The notes: a model not told the origin generated them from the letters alone. Shown: positions 1 to 40,859, numbered from the stretch's first letter. The stretch is DNA of 64,000 nucleotides from Nemertoderma westbladi (GCA_032718475.1 JAUCBJ010002218.1:1-64000); one strand, 5' to 3'. Numbers and translations: made by a program.

Positions 1-167
1 AGACCAGTTTTATAGGGCCTACTCTTAGATTATTATATTATTGAAATCTGGACCTCGCGAGTTAGTGAACACATAGAATTATAAATTAATTATTAATTCA
101 TTGTTTTCCTTTCTGTTCTTACCTCACTGAGTCATCGTTACCGGTATGTTTATCTTTCTCTCTCCAG

Positions 168-28157
<27,990 letters not shown>

Positions 28158-29706
28158 GTGCGTCGTGATTGGTTGGTGAATCCTATGCAATATTATAATC
28201 CTAAAACCCTGGGAATGTGACGAGACTGTAAGAGAATAGTTCCGCTTCATGTAGATATATTTTAGAGATCTCCTGTTTTAGTTGCATTTAAATACGTTGC
28301 AGTTTATGTGGGTGTCAGAACCACGGCGTCATTTATGTACATAAACTATCAGATTTTGTGATACATCACTAATTGTTGAAATATCCTATTAATATGAGAT
28401 ACCGACGGTATGTTTTATTTCTCAATAGGGTTTGGTGCGTTAAACAATTATTTAGTATTTGGCTAGAAACTACCGTAGGGAGTGGTCTTATTCAAATTTG
28501 GTGTGGTTTTAAGTTAGCGTTCGGCTTCTTCATTTAACGTTTTATTGTTAATACCCTGTCGTCCGCCCTAACTAAATAGGCCTCAATCCAAGGCAGAGTT
28601 TCGGCCAATATTTGGCTTTGCGGCAATGGAGGTGTTCCCTCAAACATTATTTAGCCAGCATACAATTATTTTGTCGCGTACTAAACCCTGTTAAGATTAC
28701 TTAACTCTCTGTTTTCAATTGGGTTGAATAAAGAACAGCCACTTTAAAGTCTGTAGTTAGTGCCTATAATACGGTCTTGCATAAGACCCCCTTTTATATT
28801 GTACTTATCTCTTTTATTTTTTTGAGCTTTAATGTTTTCCTGCGGAATTATAAAGTCGCAATCCTTAATAATAATCATCTGCACAGTTAGTAGTTAGTAG
28901 TCACGTTAGCAGATCACTTGTAATGGTTAATACGGCTAATTCGTATGTTAAATAGTATAATCACTCTAGACGGCTGTATTAATAATCATTAAAAAAAATA
29001 CTGATTACCAGTTGTATTGGTATTTTGTAGTAGGGCTATTAATTGCTATTGTTTTAACTTCGAATTTTGTTTAGTAAAAATGTTACTAAAATCTATAGAG
29101 AAGATATTGTTGAAATATTATTGTTTATTTTTTTTAGCCAATTGCAATTCAATTCGAAATAGGTGCTTCTATGTTAAAGTGTTTTATTAACATTTCACAC
29201 CCAAAATTTAGTGTTTCAATTAGCTCACTGTACTATTTTTTCGCGGTTTCAGCTCAGTGTGACTTTATAAACAGTGAATTAGTATTTTTACTCGTTAGTC
29301 GGTGTAATTTCAGTAACGCAATGTAAAATTCCTTTTTAATTGTATGTTTTTTATTAGATTTTTAGGAATAAGCATTTGAAAGTGACTATTAATTGTTCAC
29401 TATGAAGTAACATATATAAATTGATGTTAATTTCGGTTTATTTGGCAACTTTTCATATTTCAGAATATTATTTTCTGCGGATATATTACAGTTTAATTAA
29501 GGTACTGCGCTGTCTATTTCTTAAAAGTCTTAGGTTTATCTTCTATTTTTTATGTAAACAGGTCAAAAGATTAAAGTTATTGGTTTAATGGTTTGGTTAT
29601 ATTTTGTGTGGGTAGTTGATTTTGTATACCGTAGGAATTTTATAAATTCTGAAAAATATATTATAGGTTTACTCGTTTGTTGGTTATTAATAATATTTAC
29701 AGCCCA

Positions 29707-29737
<31 letters not shown>

Positions 29738-30504
29738 CCTGATTACGTTTTTTCACTGAACCTTGCGTGGGAGTATAACGTTTCGGGTGATTTCTTGGGT
29801 ATAGGAAATTTTATGGTGATCAATAATGCGACTGATGCCGCCTAGCTTGCATCATTGAGGATTTTCTGTAATTAGCAATTAAAAAAATTTCTCCCAGCAA
29901 CGGTTAAGACAATTCATCCGATTGCTTCCATATATTTTAGTAATAATTGTACTGTTGAAAAAAATTTACAAATGGTTGGCCTACATGTTTCCATTATAAT
30001 TGGGTTGGTGCGTGAAAAAATTGTTGGGCTAGAAACAATTGAATAAGGGGGAACAAGGTGCCCTGAATCGAGTGGCGGGGTGTGTTTTTTGTAAAAAGAC
30101 GAGGAAACGGTCTAAATGGCGGGTATAAGCAAGCGCGGGAGGCCAATTTTGAAAATCGGCTGTGATTGGATGCTACATATTTGACGTCATTTACGTAGTG
30201 GCTGTGATAATTTTTTATCTGGTTTCTATGGATCGAGATTTTCGATCAATTCAAATACATATTAAACCTCAATCATTTCACACGTGGCTTATATTAATTG
30301 GAAGCGGAGAGTCTTTGCGTCTTTTGACACTACAATTAATTAAATTCACGACGAGGAAGATTGTTAAAATGCTGTTCACAATTGCAAACTCAACAGATTT
30401 CCTGACCGGTTAGGCAGGACTTCCTTGCCTACTGGTCACACACCTATCAGCCTATTGCAGTATCTGAATATTGCAGCTTTACTTCATTAAGTTGAGTCCT
30501 CTAA
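28158..30504 (+). other. piwi 3' flank, no gene, with a 28-bp C tract
   Basis: AT-rich. An AATAAA at 28727-28732 is a possible piwi poly(A) signal, about 570 bases after the stop. A pure C run sits at 29707-29734. Short ORFs here show no domain. Confidence 0.5.
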
Positions 30505-32015
30505 GCCCACTATGTCCACTAACCCCATTATGTACAGTAACCCCATAATGTCCATTATCCCCACTATGTCCACTAACCCCATTATGTACAGTAACCCCAT
30601 AATGTCCATTATCCCCACTATGTCCACTAACCCCATTATGTACAGTAAACCCATAATGTCCATTATCCCCACTATGTCCACTATCCCCCACTAACCAGAT
30701 TATGTCCAGTAACCCCATAATTTCCATTATGATAATTATTCTATTATGATTATGACATGATAATTATTCTATTATGATAATGGAAATTATGGGGTTACTG
30801 GACATAATCGGGTTAGTGGGGGATAGTGGACAAGTGGGGATAATGGACATTATGGGGTTACTGTACATAATGGGGTTAGTGGGGATAGCGGACCTTATGG
30901 CGTTACTGGACATAGTGGGGATGGTGGACATTCATTATTTAGTTACAGGACATAGCGGAGTTAGTGGACATAGTGGGGTTAGTGCACATAGTGAAGGTAG
31001 TGGACATTATGGGGTAATGGGGTTAGTTGACATAGTGGTGTTTGTGGACATAATGGGGTTAGTGGACTTAAAGGAGTTAGTGGACATTATGGAGTTACTG
31101 GACATAATTGGGATAGTGGATATAGTGGGGCTAGAGGACATAGTGGGGTTAGTGGACATAGTGGGGACATTATGGAGTTAGTGGACATAGTGGGGATAAT
31201 GAACATTATGGGGTTACTGGGCATAATGGAGTTAGTGGACATAGTGGGGTTTGTGGCCACAGTGGGGTTAGTGAACATAGTTGGGTTAATGGACATGGGG
31301 TTACTGGGCATAATGGGGTTAGTGGACATAGTGGGGTTTGTGGATAAAGTGGGGTTTGTGGACATAGTGGGGTTTGTGGAGTTTATGGATAATGTGGGGT
31401 TTGTGGACACAGTGGGGTTAGTGGACATAATGGTGTTAGTGGATATAGTGGGTTTGTGGAGTTTATGGATAATGTGGGGTTTGTGGACACAGTGGGGTTA
31501 GTGGACATAATGGTGTTAGTGGATATAGTGGGTTTGTGGATATAGTAGGTTTGTTGACATAGTGGGGTTAGTGGACATAATGGGGATAATGGACATTATG
31601 GAGTTACTGGGCATAGTGGGGTTTGTGGACATAGTGGGATTTGTGGAGTGGACATAGTGGGGTTAGCGTACATAGTGGGGTTAGTGGACATAGTGGAGTT
31701 AGTGAACATTCTGGGGTTAGTGGACATTATGGAGTTACTGGACATAGTAGGATTAGTGGACATAGTGGGTTTAGTGGACAAAGTGGGGTTAATGGACATA
31801 GGGCGTTTAGTGGACATAGGGGGTTAGTGGGGATAGTGGACATTATGGAATTACTGGACATATTGGGGTTAGTGGACATAGCGGGACTTGTGGACATAGA
31901 GAGTTTAGTGGAGTGGGGATAGTGGATATTATGAAGTTACTGGACATAGTGGGGTTAGTGGACGGACATAGTGGGGTATGTGGACGGACATGTGGGGTTT
32001 GTGGACATAGTGGGT
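30505..32015. repeat. palindromic minisatellite (ggacatagtggggttagt family)
   Basis: The left block (30505-30730) uses the unit tgtccactaaccccattatg. The much longer right block (about 30775-32010) uses its reverse complement, ggacataatggggttagtgg. They meet at an AT-rich centre with two copies of gataattattctattatga. Units are 15-18 bp in larger combinations. Open frames through it on both strands (Ser-Thr-Asn-Pro or Gly-Leu-Val-Asp repeats) are artefacts. Confidence 0.92.
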
Positions 32016-32021
32016 TGTCCT

Positions 32022-33892
32022 ATCAGTTAGAGCCCAGCATGGACTCCCATAGAGGAGTACTAGAACTACTGACTTCTCTAAATAATCGGACCTTAAGTTT
32101 CCGATTAATTCTCGGTGAAAACTTCCAAATCCTGGAAAGCCTATTCAAGGCTCCCCATGCCTTTCCCGTACGTATTCGAAGGTCCTCACCTGACTTCCGG
32201 ATCCATGATCCCAGGTAACAGAAGTCGTCCACATGCTCAAGCATACCATCCTTTGAGCTTATGCTCATCCGATCAGAGACTTGCTGAGGATTTTCAAAGT
32301 TAACTGTCAAAATTTTGGTCTTTCTGGAGTTAATAAAAAGACCAACACTAGAAACAGCATGTTCTAATGAGCTGAGGGGCCGTTGGGCTCCCTATACTGA
32401 TTCTGAGAGTACTCCTAAGTCATCAGCTAAGTCTAGATCAGTTAGGTACTTGGCAGGATTTCCTCGACTTCTGGAGCCAGTAGGTGGAGTTATCATCACC
32501 CCATCATCATTATGATGATCAAAGGACATGCGTAGAACATAGTCAACAACAATTATGAACAAGAATGGTGCAAGTGTGTCTCCCTGGAGGACGCCCTATA
32601 ACACTTCAAATGGTTCTGTGTCACCGTCAACAGTAGACACAAATGTTGTCGAACCATCGTATACTGATCTGATTGCTGCAATAATTTCATCAGGAATCCC
32701 ATATAATGAAAGTATGCTGAACATACGTGAGCGAGAGACTGAATCAAAGGCCTTGAATAAGTCAACAAAGATAACAGCCAGATGCGTGTCTTTCTTTTTT
32801 GATAACTCTTCAATTATCCTTCTAAGTGCCAAAATGGGCTCCATGGTCCCACGACCTTTACGGAACCCATTCTGATTTCCACGGAGCAGTCTCTCAATGG
32901 GATCCCTGATGCGATTTAATAGAATTCTATTGTATAGCTTTGCAGCAATCGAGATCATTGAGATTCCCCGAAAAGAACCATAGAGTGTAAGGTTGCCCTT
33001 CTTGGGAGCTGGCACCAACTAATGTGTATTCATTTCTTGTGGGACTCTTGTTGTTCGGTACATGTCTACTATGATGGGATAGATGAGCTTTAAACACTTA
33101 GGTATTTTACAGACCTCAGGGGGAACACCATCTACTCCACTGGCACGATTGGTCTTAATGCTCTTAGCAGCAGCCTTCATTTCTGCAAAGGAGATATCAC
33201 CAATGGGAATATCTGGGAGTACAGACTCAGACACTTTTACTTCTATAAAGTTATCAAGCAATACCCTGTCATTATTGAGGAGCTTGTCAAAGTGGGCCTT
33301 CCAACCATTGAGGCGATCGGCTGGTGATTCAGCCTTAACCTTGGTTGTTGGTTGGCTTTTCCGCCCAGTAAGCAAGTTGATCGATTTCCATGCCTGGGAT
33401 GATTGCCTGCTGTCGTCAGCATCATTGATGGCATCAACCTGTTGGTTTATTAGCTCCTGTAGATTAACAAAGTTATCAAGCAATGCCCTGTCATTATTGA
33501 GGAGCTTGTCAAAGTGGGCCTTCCAACCATTGAGGCGATCGGCTGGTGATTCAGCCTTAACCTTGGTTGTTGGTTGGCTTTTCCGCCCAGTAAGCAAGTT
33601 GATCGATTTCCATGCCTGGGATGATTGCCTGCTGTCGTCAGCATCATTAATGGCATCAACCTGTTGGTTTATTAGCTCCTGTAGATTAACAGAGTACTGC
33701 CTGTTCAGGGACCTAGATGCCGCCTTAACTGCATTCTTGGCCGCTGTAGTCTGTTTGAGTCGGCACTCTTTCTGCGCCTTATAGAGGTCATTTCGGCACT
33801 TCTGAATTTTGTTGTCAGTCCAGGGGGCCCTTTTCCTGTTTCGAGGGTATACAGGAACTGTTTCTGCAGCTGCTATAACTTAACTGCTTCTG
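32022..33892 (-). mobile_element. LINE, 3' two-thirds: RT and C-terminal region, degenerate
   Basis: Reading the - strand from 33892: a pre-RT segment, an RT domain with RASGVDGVPPEVCK, RGNQNGFRKGRGTMEPILAL, VDLFKAFDSVSRSRMF (palm Asp), VLQGDTLAPFLF and an LADD box in place of FADD/YADD, and then VDDFCYLGSWIRKSGEDLR in the C-terminal part. Several stops and frameshifts interrupt it (for example at about 33870, 33012 and 32598). A 222-bp in-frame tandem duplication lies at 33247-33468/33469-33690. The 5' remainder resumes at 42483, beyond the 5S/SL array. I do not assign a clade. Confidence 0.88.
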
Positions 33893-34082
33893 TGAAGGCA
33901 GTTATATGCTATTTGCTTGACCAGCCAATCGCAGAATTATTGTAAAATGAGATTTAACAACATATTTGACTTGAAATGTACTGATAGAGGGGTGGGGACT
34001 TGTTGGAGCTGTCGCCAGGTGATTTTAACTGTTTTTCGGGATCATTTGCGTGAAAGGAAAACGCATTGAGTGAATTTTCATA

Positions 34083-34190
34083 GAGTATACTTTCTATCCT
34101 CTATCTCGTGGTATGGGTTAGAAGTCGCGAAATTGAAAATCAATGTCTATTTTTGAAAAAAAATCGCAAAGTTATTATTGTAAATTGCGG
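34083..34190 (+). ncRNA. spliced-leader RNA candidate, unit 1
   Basis: Candidate trans-splicing donor RNA, about 108 nt. Leader exon gagtatactttctatcctct atctcgtg, then a donor gtatgg at 34111. Stem-loop I pairs acttTctatcc with gggttagaagt across the donor. Stem-loop II is attga/tcaat with an aaa loop. An Sm-type site atttttgaa lies at 34149, and stem-loop III pairs cgcaa with ttgcg at the 3' end. Three stem-loops with an Sm site between II and III is the known SL RNA plan. The tract from gagtatac to agaagtcgc is identical in all eight units, while flanking bases vary. The 5' end and exact donor (gtatgg or the overlapping gtggta) are not proven. Unit 1 has changes near the Sm site and in stem III. 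Confidence 0.65.
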
Positions 34191-34494
34191 CTAATTAATG
34201 GAAGGGCTTTTGAACTGGCAATTTAAATTTAAATTAAAGCTGTACTTTCGAGAATTTCAAATCTGTATTTTAACTTCTTTAAGAAACATCTGAGATACGA
34301 GAGCTCTAACATTGCATGTATTTTTCACTTAATAACTTGAGTCGTAAATATAGCACCAAAACAAGGGTTGTAGCAAAATAATTCAGTGTTTTTAGGAAAC
34401 TGAAAAGTCTATTGTGCATATCCAAATTCCCTTACTAACGTTCAAGTAAAAATAAAGCAATGGAAAATAAATTAAAATATTTGCTGACAAAAAA

Positions 34495-34614
34495 AGCCTA
34501 CAACACTTGGTGTTCCCTGGCGGTCTCCCATCCAAGTACTAACCAAGCTCGAAGGGCCTTAACTTTCGCTGATCGGACGAGAAGCGGTGCTTTCCCCTTG
34601 ATATGGTCGTAGGC
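34495..34614 (-). rRNA. 5S rRNA: 5S ribosomal RNA, unit 1
   Basis: The - strand reads gcctacgaccatatc...gttgtaggct, 120 nt. Helix I (gcctacgac with gttgtaggc) pairs perfectly. The internal control region (agttaag...ggttagtacttggatggga) is canonical. A T7 run follows directly as RNA polymerase III terminator. One of eight tandem copies, in opposite orientation to the SL candidate about 300 bases away. Confidence 0.97.
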
Positions 34615-35030
34615 GAAGGATTATGAATCAAATTGCGTGAGACAAAAATGACAACAAATAAATGAAAAATTTACACAATTATATTTGCTCTTAAACAATG
34701 CGGTTCATTTGCCAGTTGTTGAACATATTAAATAAAATACCTAAAAAGTATTATCTTAAAGTATTCAGAATATAATATTTGAGAGAATCTATCTACATTC
34801 AATAAACTAATGTTCTGGAATATTTACATAGTAACAGGTATAGTGTGCAGTTATATGCTATTTGCTTGACCAGCCAATCTCAGAATTATTGTAAAATGAG
34901 ATTTAACAACATATTTGACTTGAAACGTACTGATAGAGGGGTGGGGACTTGTTGGAGCTGTCGCCAGGTGATTCTAACTGTTTTTAGGGATCATTTGCGT
35001 GATAGGAAAACGCATTGAGTGAATTTCTTA

Positions 35031-35137
35031 GAGTATACTTTCTATCCTCTATCTCGTGGTATGGGTTAGAAGTCGCGAAATTGAAAATCAATGTCCATTT
35101 TTGAAAAAAAATCGCAAGTTATTTTTGTAAATTGCGG
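35031..35137 (+). ncRNA. spliced-leader RNA candidate, unit 2
   Basis: Same leader, donor (35059), stem-loops and Sm site ccatttttgaa as unit 1, with the majority sequence in stem III (cgcaagttatttttgtaaat tgcg). The upstream flank reads aatttctta instead of attttcata. Confidence 0.68.
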
Positions 35138-35444
35138 CTAATTAATGGAAGGGCTTTTGAACTGGCAATTTAAATTGAAATTAAAGCTGTACTTTCGAGA
35201 ATTTCAAATCTGTATTTTAACTTCTTTAAGAAACATCTGAGATACGAGAGCTCTAACATTGCATGTATTTTTCACTTAATAACTTGAGTCGTAAATATAG
35301 CACCAAAACAAGGGTTGTAGCAAAATAATTCAGTGTTTTTAGGAAACTGAAAAGTCTATTGTGTATATCCAAATTCCCTTACTAACTGCGTTCAAGTAAA
35401 AATAAGGCAATGGAAAATAAATTAAAATATTTGCTGACAAAAAA

Positions 35445-35564
35445 AGCCTACAACACTTGGTGTTCCCTGGCGGTCTCCCATCCAAGTACTAACCAAGCTC
35501 GAAGGGCCTTAACTTTCGCTGATCGGACGAGAAGCGGTGCTTTCCCCTTGATATGGTCGTAGGC
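35445..35564 (-). rRNA. 5S rRNA: 5S ribosomal RNA, unit 2
   Basis: Full 120-nt copy identical to unit 1 by eye, with the T7 terminator. Confidence 0.97.
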
Positions 35565-36135
35565 GAAGGATTATGAATCAAATTGCAGGGTAGTTGCGTT
35601 GGTCAAGAATTATTATGTTATATTATTAAAGTTGACTCGTTCGTGATCTTTCAAATTTGTTAAATCCTATAACAAAAATAAAATAAAAATACCTTTGGAT
35701 TCATAATTTAATATTATAATGTCGATAAATTAGACGGAAAGTGAGACAAAAATGACAACAAATAAATGAAAAAATTTACACAATTATATTTGCTCTTAAA
35801 CAATGCGGTTCATTTGCCAGTTGTTGAACATATTAAATAAAATACCTAAAAAGTATTATCTTAAAGTATTCAGAATATAATATTTGAGAGAATCTATCTA
35901 CATTCAATAAACTAATGTTCTGGAATATTTACATAGTAACAGGTATAGTGTGCAGTTATATGCTATTTGCTTGACCAGCCAATCTCAGAATTATTGTAAA
36001 ATGAGATTTAACAACATATTTGACTTGAAACGTACTGATAGAGGGGTGGGGACTTGTTGGAGCTGTCGCCAGGTGATTCTAACTGCTTTTAGGGATCATT
36101 TGCGTGATAGGAAAACGCATTGAGTGAATTTCTTA

Positions 36136-36241
36136 GAGTATACTTTCTATCCTCTATCTCGTGGTATGGGTTAGAAGTCGCTAAATTGAAAATCAATGTC
36201 CATTTTTGAACAAAATCGCAAGTTATTTTGGTAAATTGCGG
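36136..36241 (+). ncRNA. spliced-leader RNA candidate, unit 3
   Basis: Leader and donor (36164) unchanged. Variants cgctaaattg after stem I and gaacaaaatcgc after the Sm site leave stems II and III intact. Confidence 0.68.
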
Positions 36242-36548
36242 CTAATTAATGGAAGGGCTTTTGAACTGGCAATTTAAATTGAAATTAAAGCTGTACTTTC
36301 GAAAATTTCAAATCTATATTTTAACTTCTTTAAGAAACATTTGAGATACGAGAGCTCTAACATTGTATGTATTTTTCACTTAATAACTTGAGTCGTAAAT
36401 ATAGCACCAAAACAAGGGTTGTAGCAAAATAATTCAGTGTTTTTAGGAAACTGAAAAGTCTATTGTGCATATCCAAATTCCCTTACTAACTGCGTTCAAG
36501 TAAAAATAAAGCAATGGAAAATAAATTAAAATATTTGCTGACAAAAAA

Positions 36549-36668
36549 AGCCTACAACACTTGGTGTTCCCTGGCGGTCTCCCATCCAAGTACTAACCAA
36601 GCTCGAAGGGCCTTAACTTTCGCTGATCGGACGAGAAGCGGTGCTTTCCCCTTGATATGGTCGTAGGC
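36549..36668 (-). rRNA. 5S rRNA: 5S ribosomal RNA, unit 3
   Basis: Full 120-nt copy with perfect helix I and T7 terminator. The base just outside the 5' end differs from units 1-2 (gcgacgg versus gcgaagg). Confidence 0.97.
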
Positions 36669-37227
36669 GACGGATTATGAATCAAATTGCAGGGTAGTTG
36701 CGTTGGTCAAGAATTATTATGTTATATTATTAAAGTTGTCTCGTTCGTGAGCTTTCAAATTTGTTAATTCCTATAACAAAAATAAAATAAAAATACCTTT
36801 GGATTCATAATTTAATGTTATAATGTCGATAAATTAGACGGAAAGTGAGACAAAAATGACAACAAATAAATGAAAAAATTTACACAATTATATTTGCTCT
36901 TAAACAATGCGGTTCATTTGCCAGTTGTTGAACATATTAAATAAAATACCTAAAAAGTATTCAGAATATAATATTTGAGAGAATCTATCTACATTCAATA
37001 AACTAATGTTCTGGAATATTTACATAGTAACAGGTATAGTGTGCAGTTATATGCTATTTGCTTGACCAGCCAATCTCAGAATTATTGTAAAATGAGATTT
37101 AACAACATATTGGACTTGAAACGTACTGATAGAGGGGTGGGGACTTGTTGGAGCTGTCGCCAGGTGATTTTAACTGTTTTTCGGGATCATTTGCGTGATA
37201 GGAAAACGCATTGAGTGAACTTTCATA

Positions 37228-37335
37228 GAGTATACTTTCTATCCTCTATCTCGTGGTATGGGTTAGAAGTCGCGAAATTGAAAATCAATGTCCATTTTTG
37301 AAAAAAAAATCGCAAGTTAATTTTGTAAATTGCGG
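37228..37335 (+). ncRNA. spliced-leader RNA candidate, unit 4
   Basis: Leader and donor (37256) unchanged. A longer A run follows the Sm site. The DNA after stem III carries a deletion of the gaagggcttttgaactgg segment, so variation begins right outside the proposed RNA. Confidence 0.68.
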
Positions 37336-37604
37336 CTAATAAAGCTGTACTTTCGAGAATTTCAAATCTGTATTTTAACTTCTTTAAGAAACATCTGAGA
37401 TACGAGAGCTCTAACATTGCATGTATTTTTCACTTAATAACTTGAGTCGTAAATATAGCACCAAAACAAGGGTTGTAGCAAAATAATTCAGTGTTTTTAG
37501 GAAACTGAAAAGTCTATTGTGTAGATCCAAATTCCCTTACTAACTGCGTTCAAGTAAAAATAAAGCTCAATGGAAAATAAATTAAAATATTTGCTGACAA
37601 AAAA

Positions 37605-37724
37605 AGCCTACAACACTTGGTGTTCCCTGGCAGTCTCCCATCCAAGTACTAACCGAGCTCGAAGGGCCTTAACTTTCGCTGATCGGACGAGAAGCGGTGC
37701 TTTCCCCTTGATATGGTCGTAGGC
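37605..37724 (-). rRNA. 5S rRNA: 5S ribosomal RNA, unit 4 (variant)
   Basis: 120-nt copy with two substitutions against the others (+ strand ggcagtctccc and aaccgagctc). The second restores the more usual 5S sequence at that position. Still expected to fold. Confidence 0.95.
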
Positions 37725-38295
37725 GAACCATTCTGAATCAAATTGCAGGGTAGTTGCGTTGGTCAAGAATTATTATGTTATATTATTAAAGTTGTCTCGT
37801 TCGTGAGCTTTCAAATTTGTTAATTCCTATAACAAAAATAAAATAAAAATACCTTTGGATTCATAATTTAATATTATAATGTCGATAAATTAGACGGAAA
37901 GTGAGACAAAAATGACAAAAAATAAATGAAAAAATTTACACAATTATATTTGCTCTTAAACAATGCGGTTCATTTGCCAGTTGTTGAACATATTAAATAA
38001 AATACCTAAAAAGTATTATCTTAAAGTATTCAGAATATAATATTTGAGAGAATCTATCTACATTCAATAAACTAATGTTCTGGAATATTTACATAGTAAC
38101 AGGTATAGTGTGCAGTTATATGCTATTTGCTTGACCAGCCAATCTCAGAATTATTGTAAAATGAGATTTAACAACATATTTGACTTGAAACGTACTGATA
38201 GAGGGGTGGGGACTTGTTGGAGCTGTCGCCAGGTGATTCTAACTGCTTTTAGGGATCATTTGCGTGATAGGAAAACGCATTGAGTGAATTTCTTA

Positions 38296-38401
38296 GAGTA
38301 TACTTTCTATCCTCTATCTCGTGGTATGGGTTAGAAGTCGCTAAATTGAAAATCAATGTCCATTTTTGAACAAAATCGCAAGTTATTTTGGTAAATTGCG
38401 G
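38296..38401 (+). ncRNA. spliced-leader RNA candidate, unit 5
   Basis: Near-identical to unit 3, exactly 2160 bases downstream. Donor at 38324. Confidence 0.68.
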
Positions 38402-38708
38402 CTAATTAATGGAAGGGCTTTTGAACTGGCAATTTAAATTGAAATTAAAGCTGTACTTTCGAGAATTTCAAATCTGTATTTTAACTTCTTTAAGAAACAT
38501 TTGAGATACGAGAGCTCTAACATTGTATGTATTTTTCACTTAATAACTTGAGTCGTAAATATAGCACCAAAACAAGGGTTGTAGCAAAATAATTCAGTGT
38601 TTTTAGGAAACTGAAAAGTCTATTGTGCATATCCAAATTCCCTTACTAACTGCGTTCAAGTAAAAATAAAGCAATGGAAAATAAATTAAAATATTTGCTG
38701 ACAAAAAA

Positions 38709-38828
38709 AGCCTACAACACTTGGTGTTCCCTGGCGGTCTCCCATCCAAGTACTAACCAAGCTCGAAGGGCCTTAACTTTCGCTGATCGGACGAGAAGCG
38801 GTGCTTTCCCCTTGATATGGTCGTAGGC
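38709..38828 (-). rRNA. 5S rRNA: 5S ribosomal RNA, unit 5
   Basis: Full 120-nt copy, 2160 bases from unit 3, with T7 terminator. Confidence 0.97.
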
Positions 38829-39387
38829 GACGGATTATGAATCAAATTGCAGGGTAGTTGCGTTGGTCAAGAATTATTATGTTATATTATTAAAGTTGTC
38901 TCGTTCGTGAGCTTTCAAATTTGTTAATTCCTATAACAAAAATAAAATAAAAATACCTTTGGATTCATAATTTAATGTTATAATGTCGATAAATTAGACG
39001 GAAAGTGAGACAAAAATGACAACAAATAAATGAAAAAATTTACACAATTATATTTGCTCTTAAACAATGCGGTTCATTTGCCAGTTGTTGAACATATTAA
39101 ATAAAATACCTAAAAAGTATTCAGAATATAATATTTGAGAGAATCTATCTATATTCAATAAACTAATGTTCTGGAATATTTACATAGTAACAGGTATAGT
39201 GTGCAGTTATATGCTATTTGCTTGACCAGCCAATCTCAGAATTATTGTAAAATGAGATTTAACAACATATTGGACTTGAAACGTACTGATAGAGGGGTGG
39301 GGACTTGTTGGAGCTGTCGCCAGGTGATTTTAACTGTTTTTCGGGATCATTTGCGTGATAGGAAAACGCATTGAGTGAACTTTCATA

Positions 39388-39494
39388 GAGTATACTTTCT
39401 ATCCTCTATCTCGTGGTATGGGTTAGAAGTCGCGAAATTGAAAATCAATGTCCATTTTTGAAAAAAAATCGCAAGTTAATTTTGTAAATTGCGG
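39388..39494 (+). ncRNA. spliced-leader RNA candidate, unit 6
   Basis: Near-identical to unit 4, 2160 bases downstream, with the same downstream deletion. Donor at 39416. Confidence 0.68.
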
Positions 39495-39763
39495 CTAATA
39501 AATCTGTACTTTCGAGAATTTCAAATCTGTATTTTAACTTCTTTAAGAAACATCTGAGATACGAGAGCTCTAACATTGCATGTATTTTTCACTTAATAAC
39601 TTGAGTCGTAAATATAGCACCAAAACAAGGGTTGTAGCAAAATAATTCAGTGTTTTTAGGAAACTGAAAAGTCTATTGTGTAGATCCAAATTCCCTTACT
39701 AACTGCGTTCAAGTAAAAATAAAGCTCAATGGAAAATAAATTAAAATATTTGCTGACAAAAAA

Positions 39764-39883
39764 AGCCTACAACACTTGGTGTTCCCTGGCGGTCTCCCAT
39801 CCAAGTACTAACCAAGCTCGAAGGGCCTTAACTTTCGCTGATCGGACGAGAAGCGGTGCTTTCCCCTTGATATGGTCGTAGGC
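39764..39883 (-). rRNA. 5S rRNA: 5S ribosomal RNA, unit 6
   Basis: Full 120-nt copy. It does not share the two substitutions of unit 4 although the surrounding unit does, which suggests gene conversion within the 5S genes. Confidence 0.97.
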
Positions 39884-40443
39884 GAAGGATTATGAATCAA
39901 ATTACAGGGTAGTTGCGTTGGTCAAGAATTATTATGTTATATTATTAAAGTTGTCTCGTTCGTGAGCTTTCAAATTTGTTAAATCCTATAACAAAAATAA
40001 AATAAAAATACCTTTGGATTCATAATTTAATATTATAATGTCGATAAATTAGACGGAAAGTGAGACAAAACTGACAACAAATAAATGAAAAAATTTACAC
40101 AATTATATTTGCTCTTAAACAATGCGGTTCATTTGCCAGTTGTTGAACATATTTAATAAAATACCTAAAAAGTATTCAGAATATAATATTTGAGAGAATC
40201 TATCTACATTCAATAAACTAATGTTCTGGAATATTTACATAGTAACAGGTATAGTGTGCAGTTATATGGTATTTGCTTTGACCAGCCAATCTCAGAATTA
40301 TTGTAAAATGAGATTTAACAACATATTTGACTTGAAACGTACTGATAGAGGGGTGGGGACTTGTTGGAGCTGTCGCCAGGTGATTCTAACTGTTTTTAGG
40401 GATCATTTGCGTGATAGGAAAACGCATTGAGTGAATTTTCATA

Positions 40444-40550
40444 GAGTATACTTTCTATCCTCTATCTCGTGGTATGGGTTAGAAGTCGCGAAATTGAAAA
40501 TCAATGTCCATTTTTGAAAAAAAATCGCAAGTTATTTTTGTAAATTGCGG
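40444..40550 (+). ncRNA. spliced-leader RNA candidate, unit 7
   Basis: Leader and donor (40472) unchanged, with the majority form of stems II and III. Confidence 0.68.
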
Positions 40551-40859
40551 CTAATTAATGGAAGGGCTTTTGAACTGGCAATTTAAATTTAAATTAAAGC
40601 TGTACTTTCGAGAATTTCAAATGTGTATTTTAACTTCTTTAAGAAACATCTGAGATACGAGAGCTCTAACATTGCATGTATTTTTCACTTAATAACTTGA
40701 GTCGTAAATATAGCACCAAAACAAGGGTTGTAGCAAAATAATTCAGTGTTTTTAGGAAACTGAAAAGTCTATTGTGTATATCCAAATTCCCTTACTAACT
40801 GCGTTCAAGTAAAAATAAAGCTCAATGGAAAATAAATTAAAATATTTGCTGACAAAAAA

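Noticed and set aside
30479-31922. ORFs rich in Ser-Thr-Asn-Pro or Gly-Leu-Val-Asp repeats
   Set aside because: Artefacts of the palindromic minisatellite, present on both strands.
33083-33784. + strand 233-codon ORF
   Set aside because: Antisense to the LINE pre-RT region, where a 222-bp in-frame duplication keeps both strands open.
40221-40430. 69-codon ORF in the 5S/SL spacer (MFWNIYIVTG...)
   Set aside because: Open in only one of eight units because of local indels. It is not conserved as a protein.
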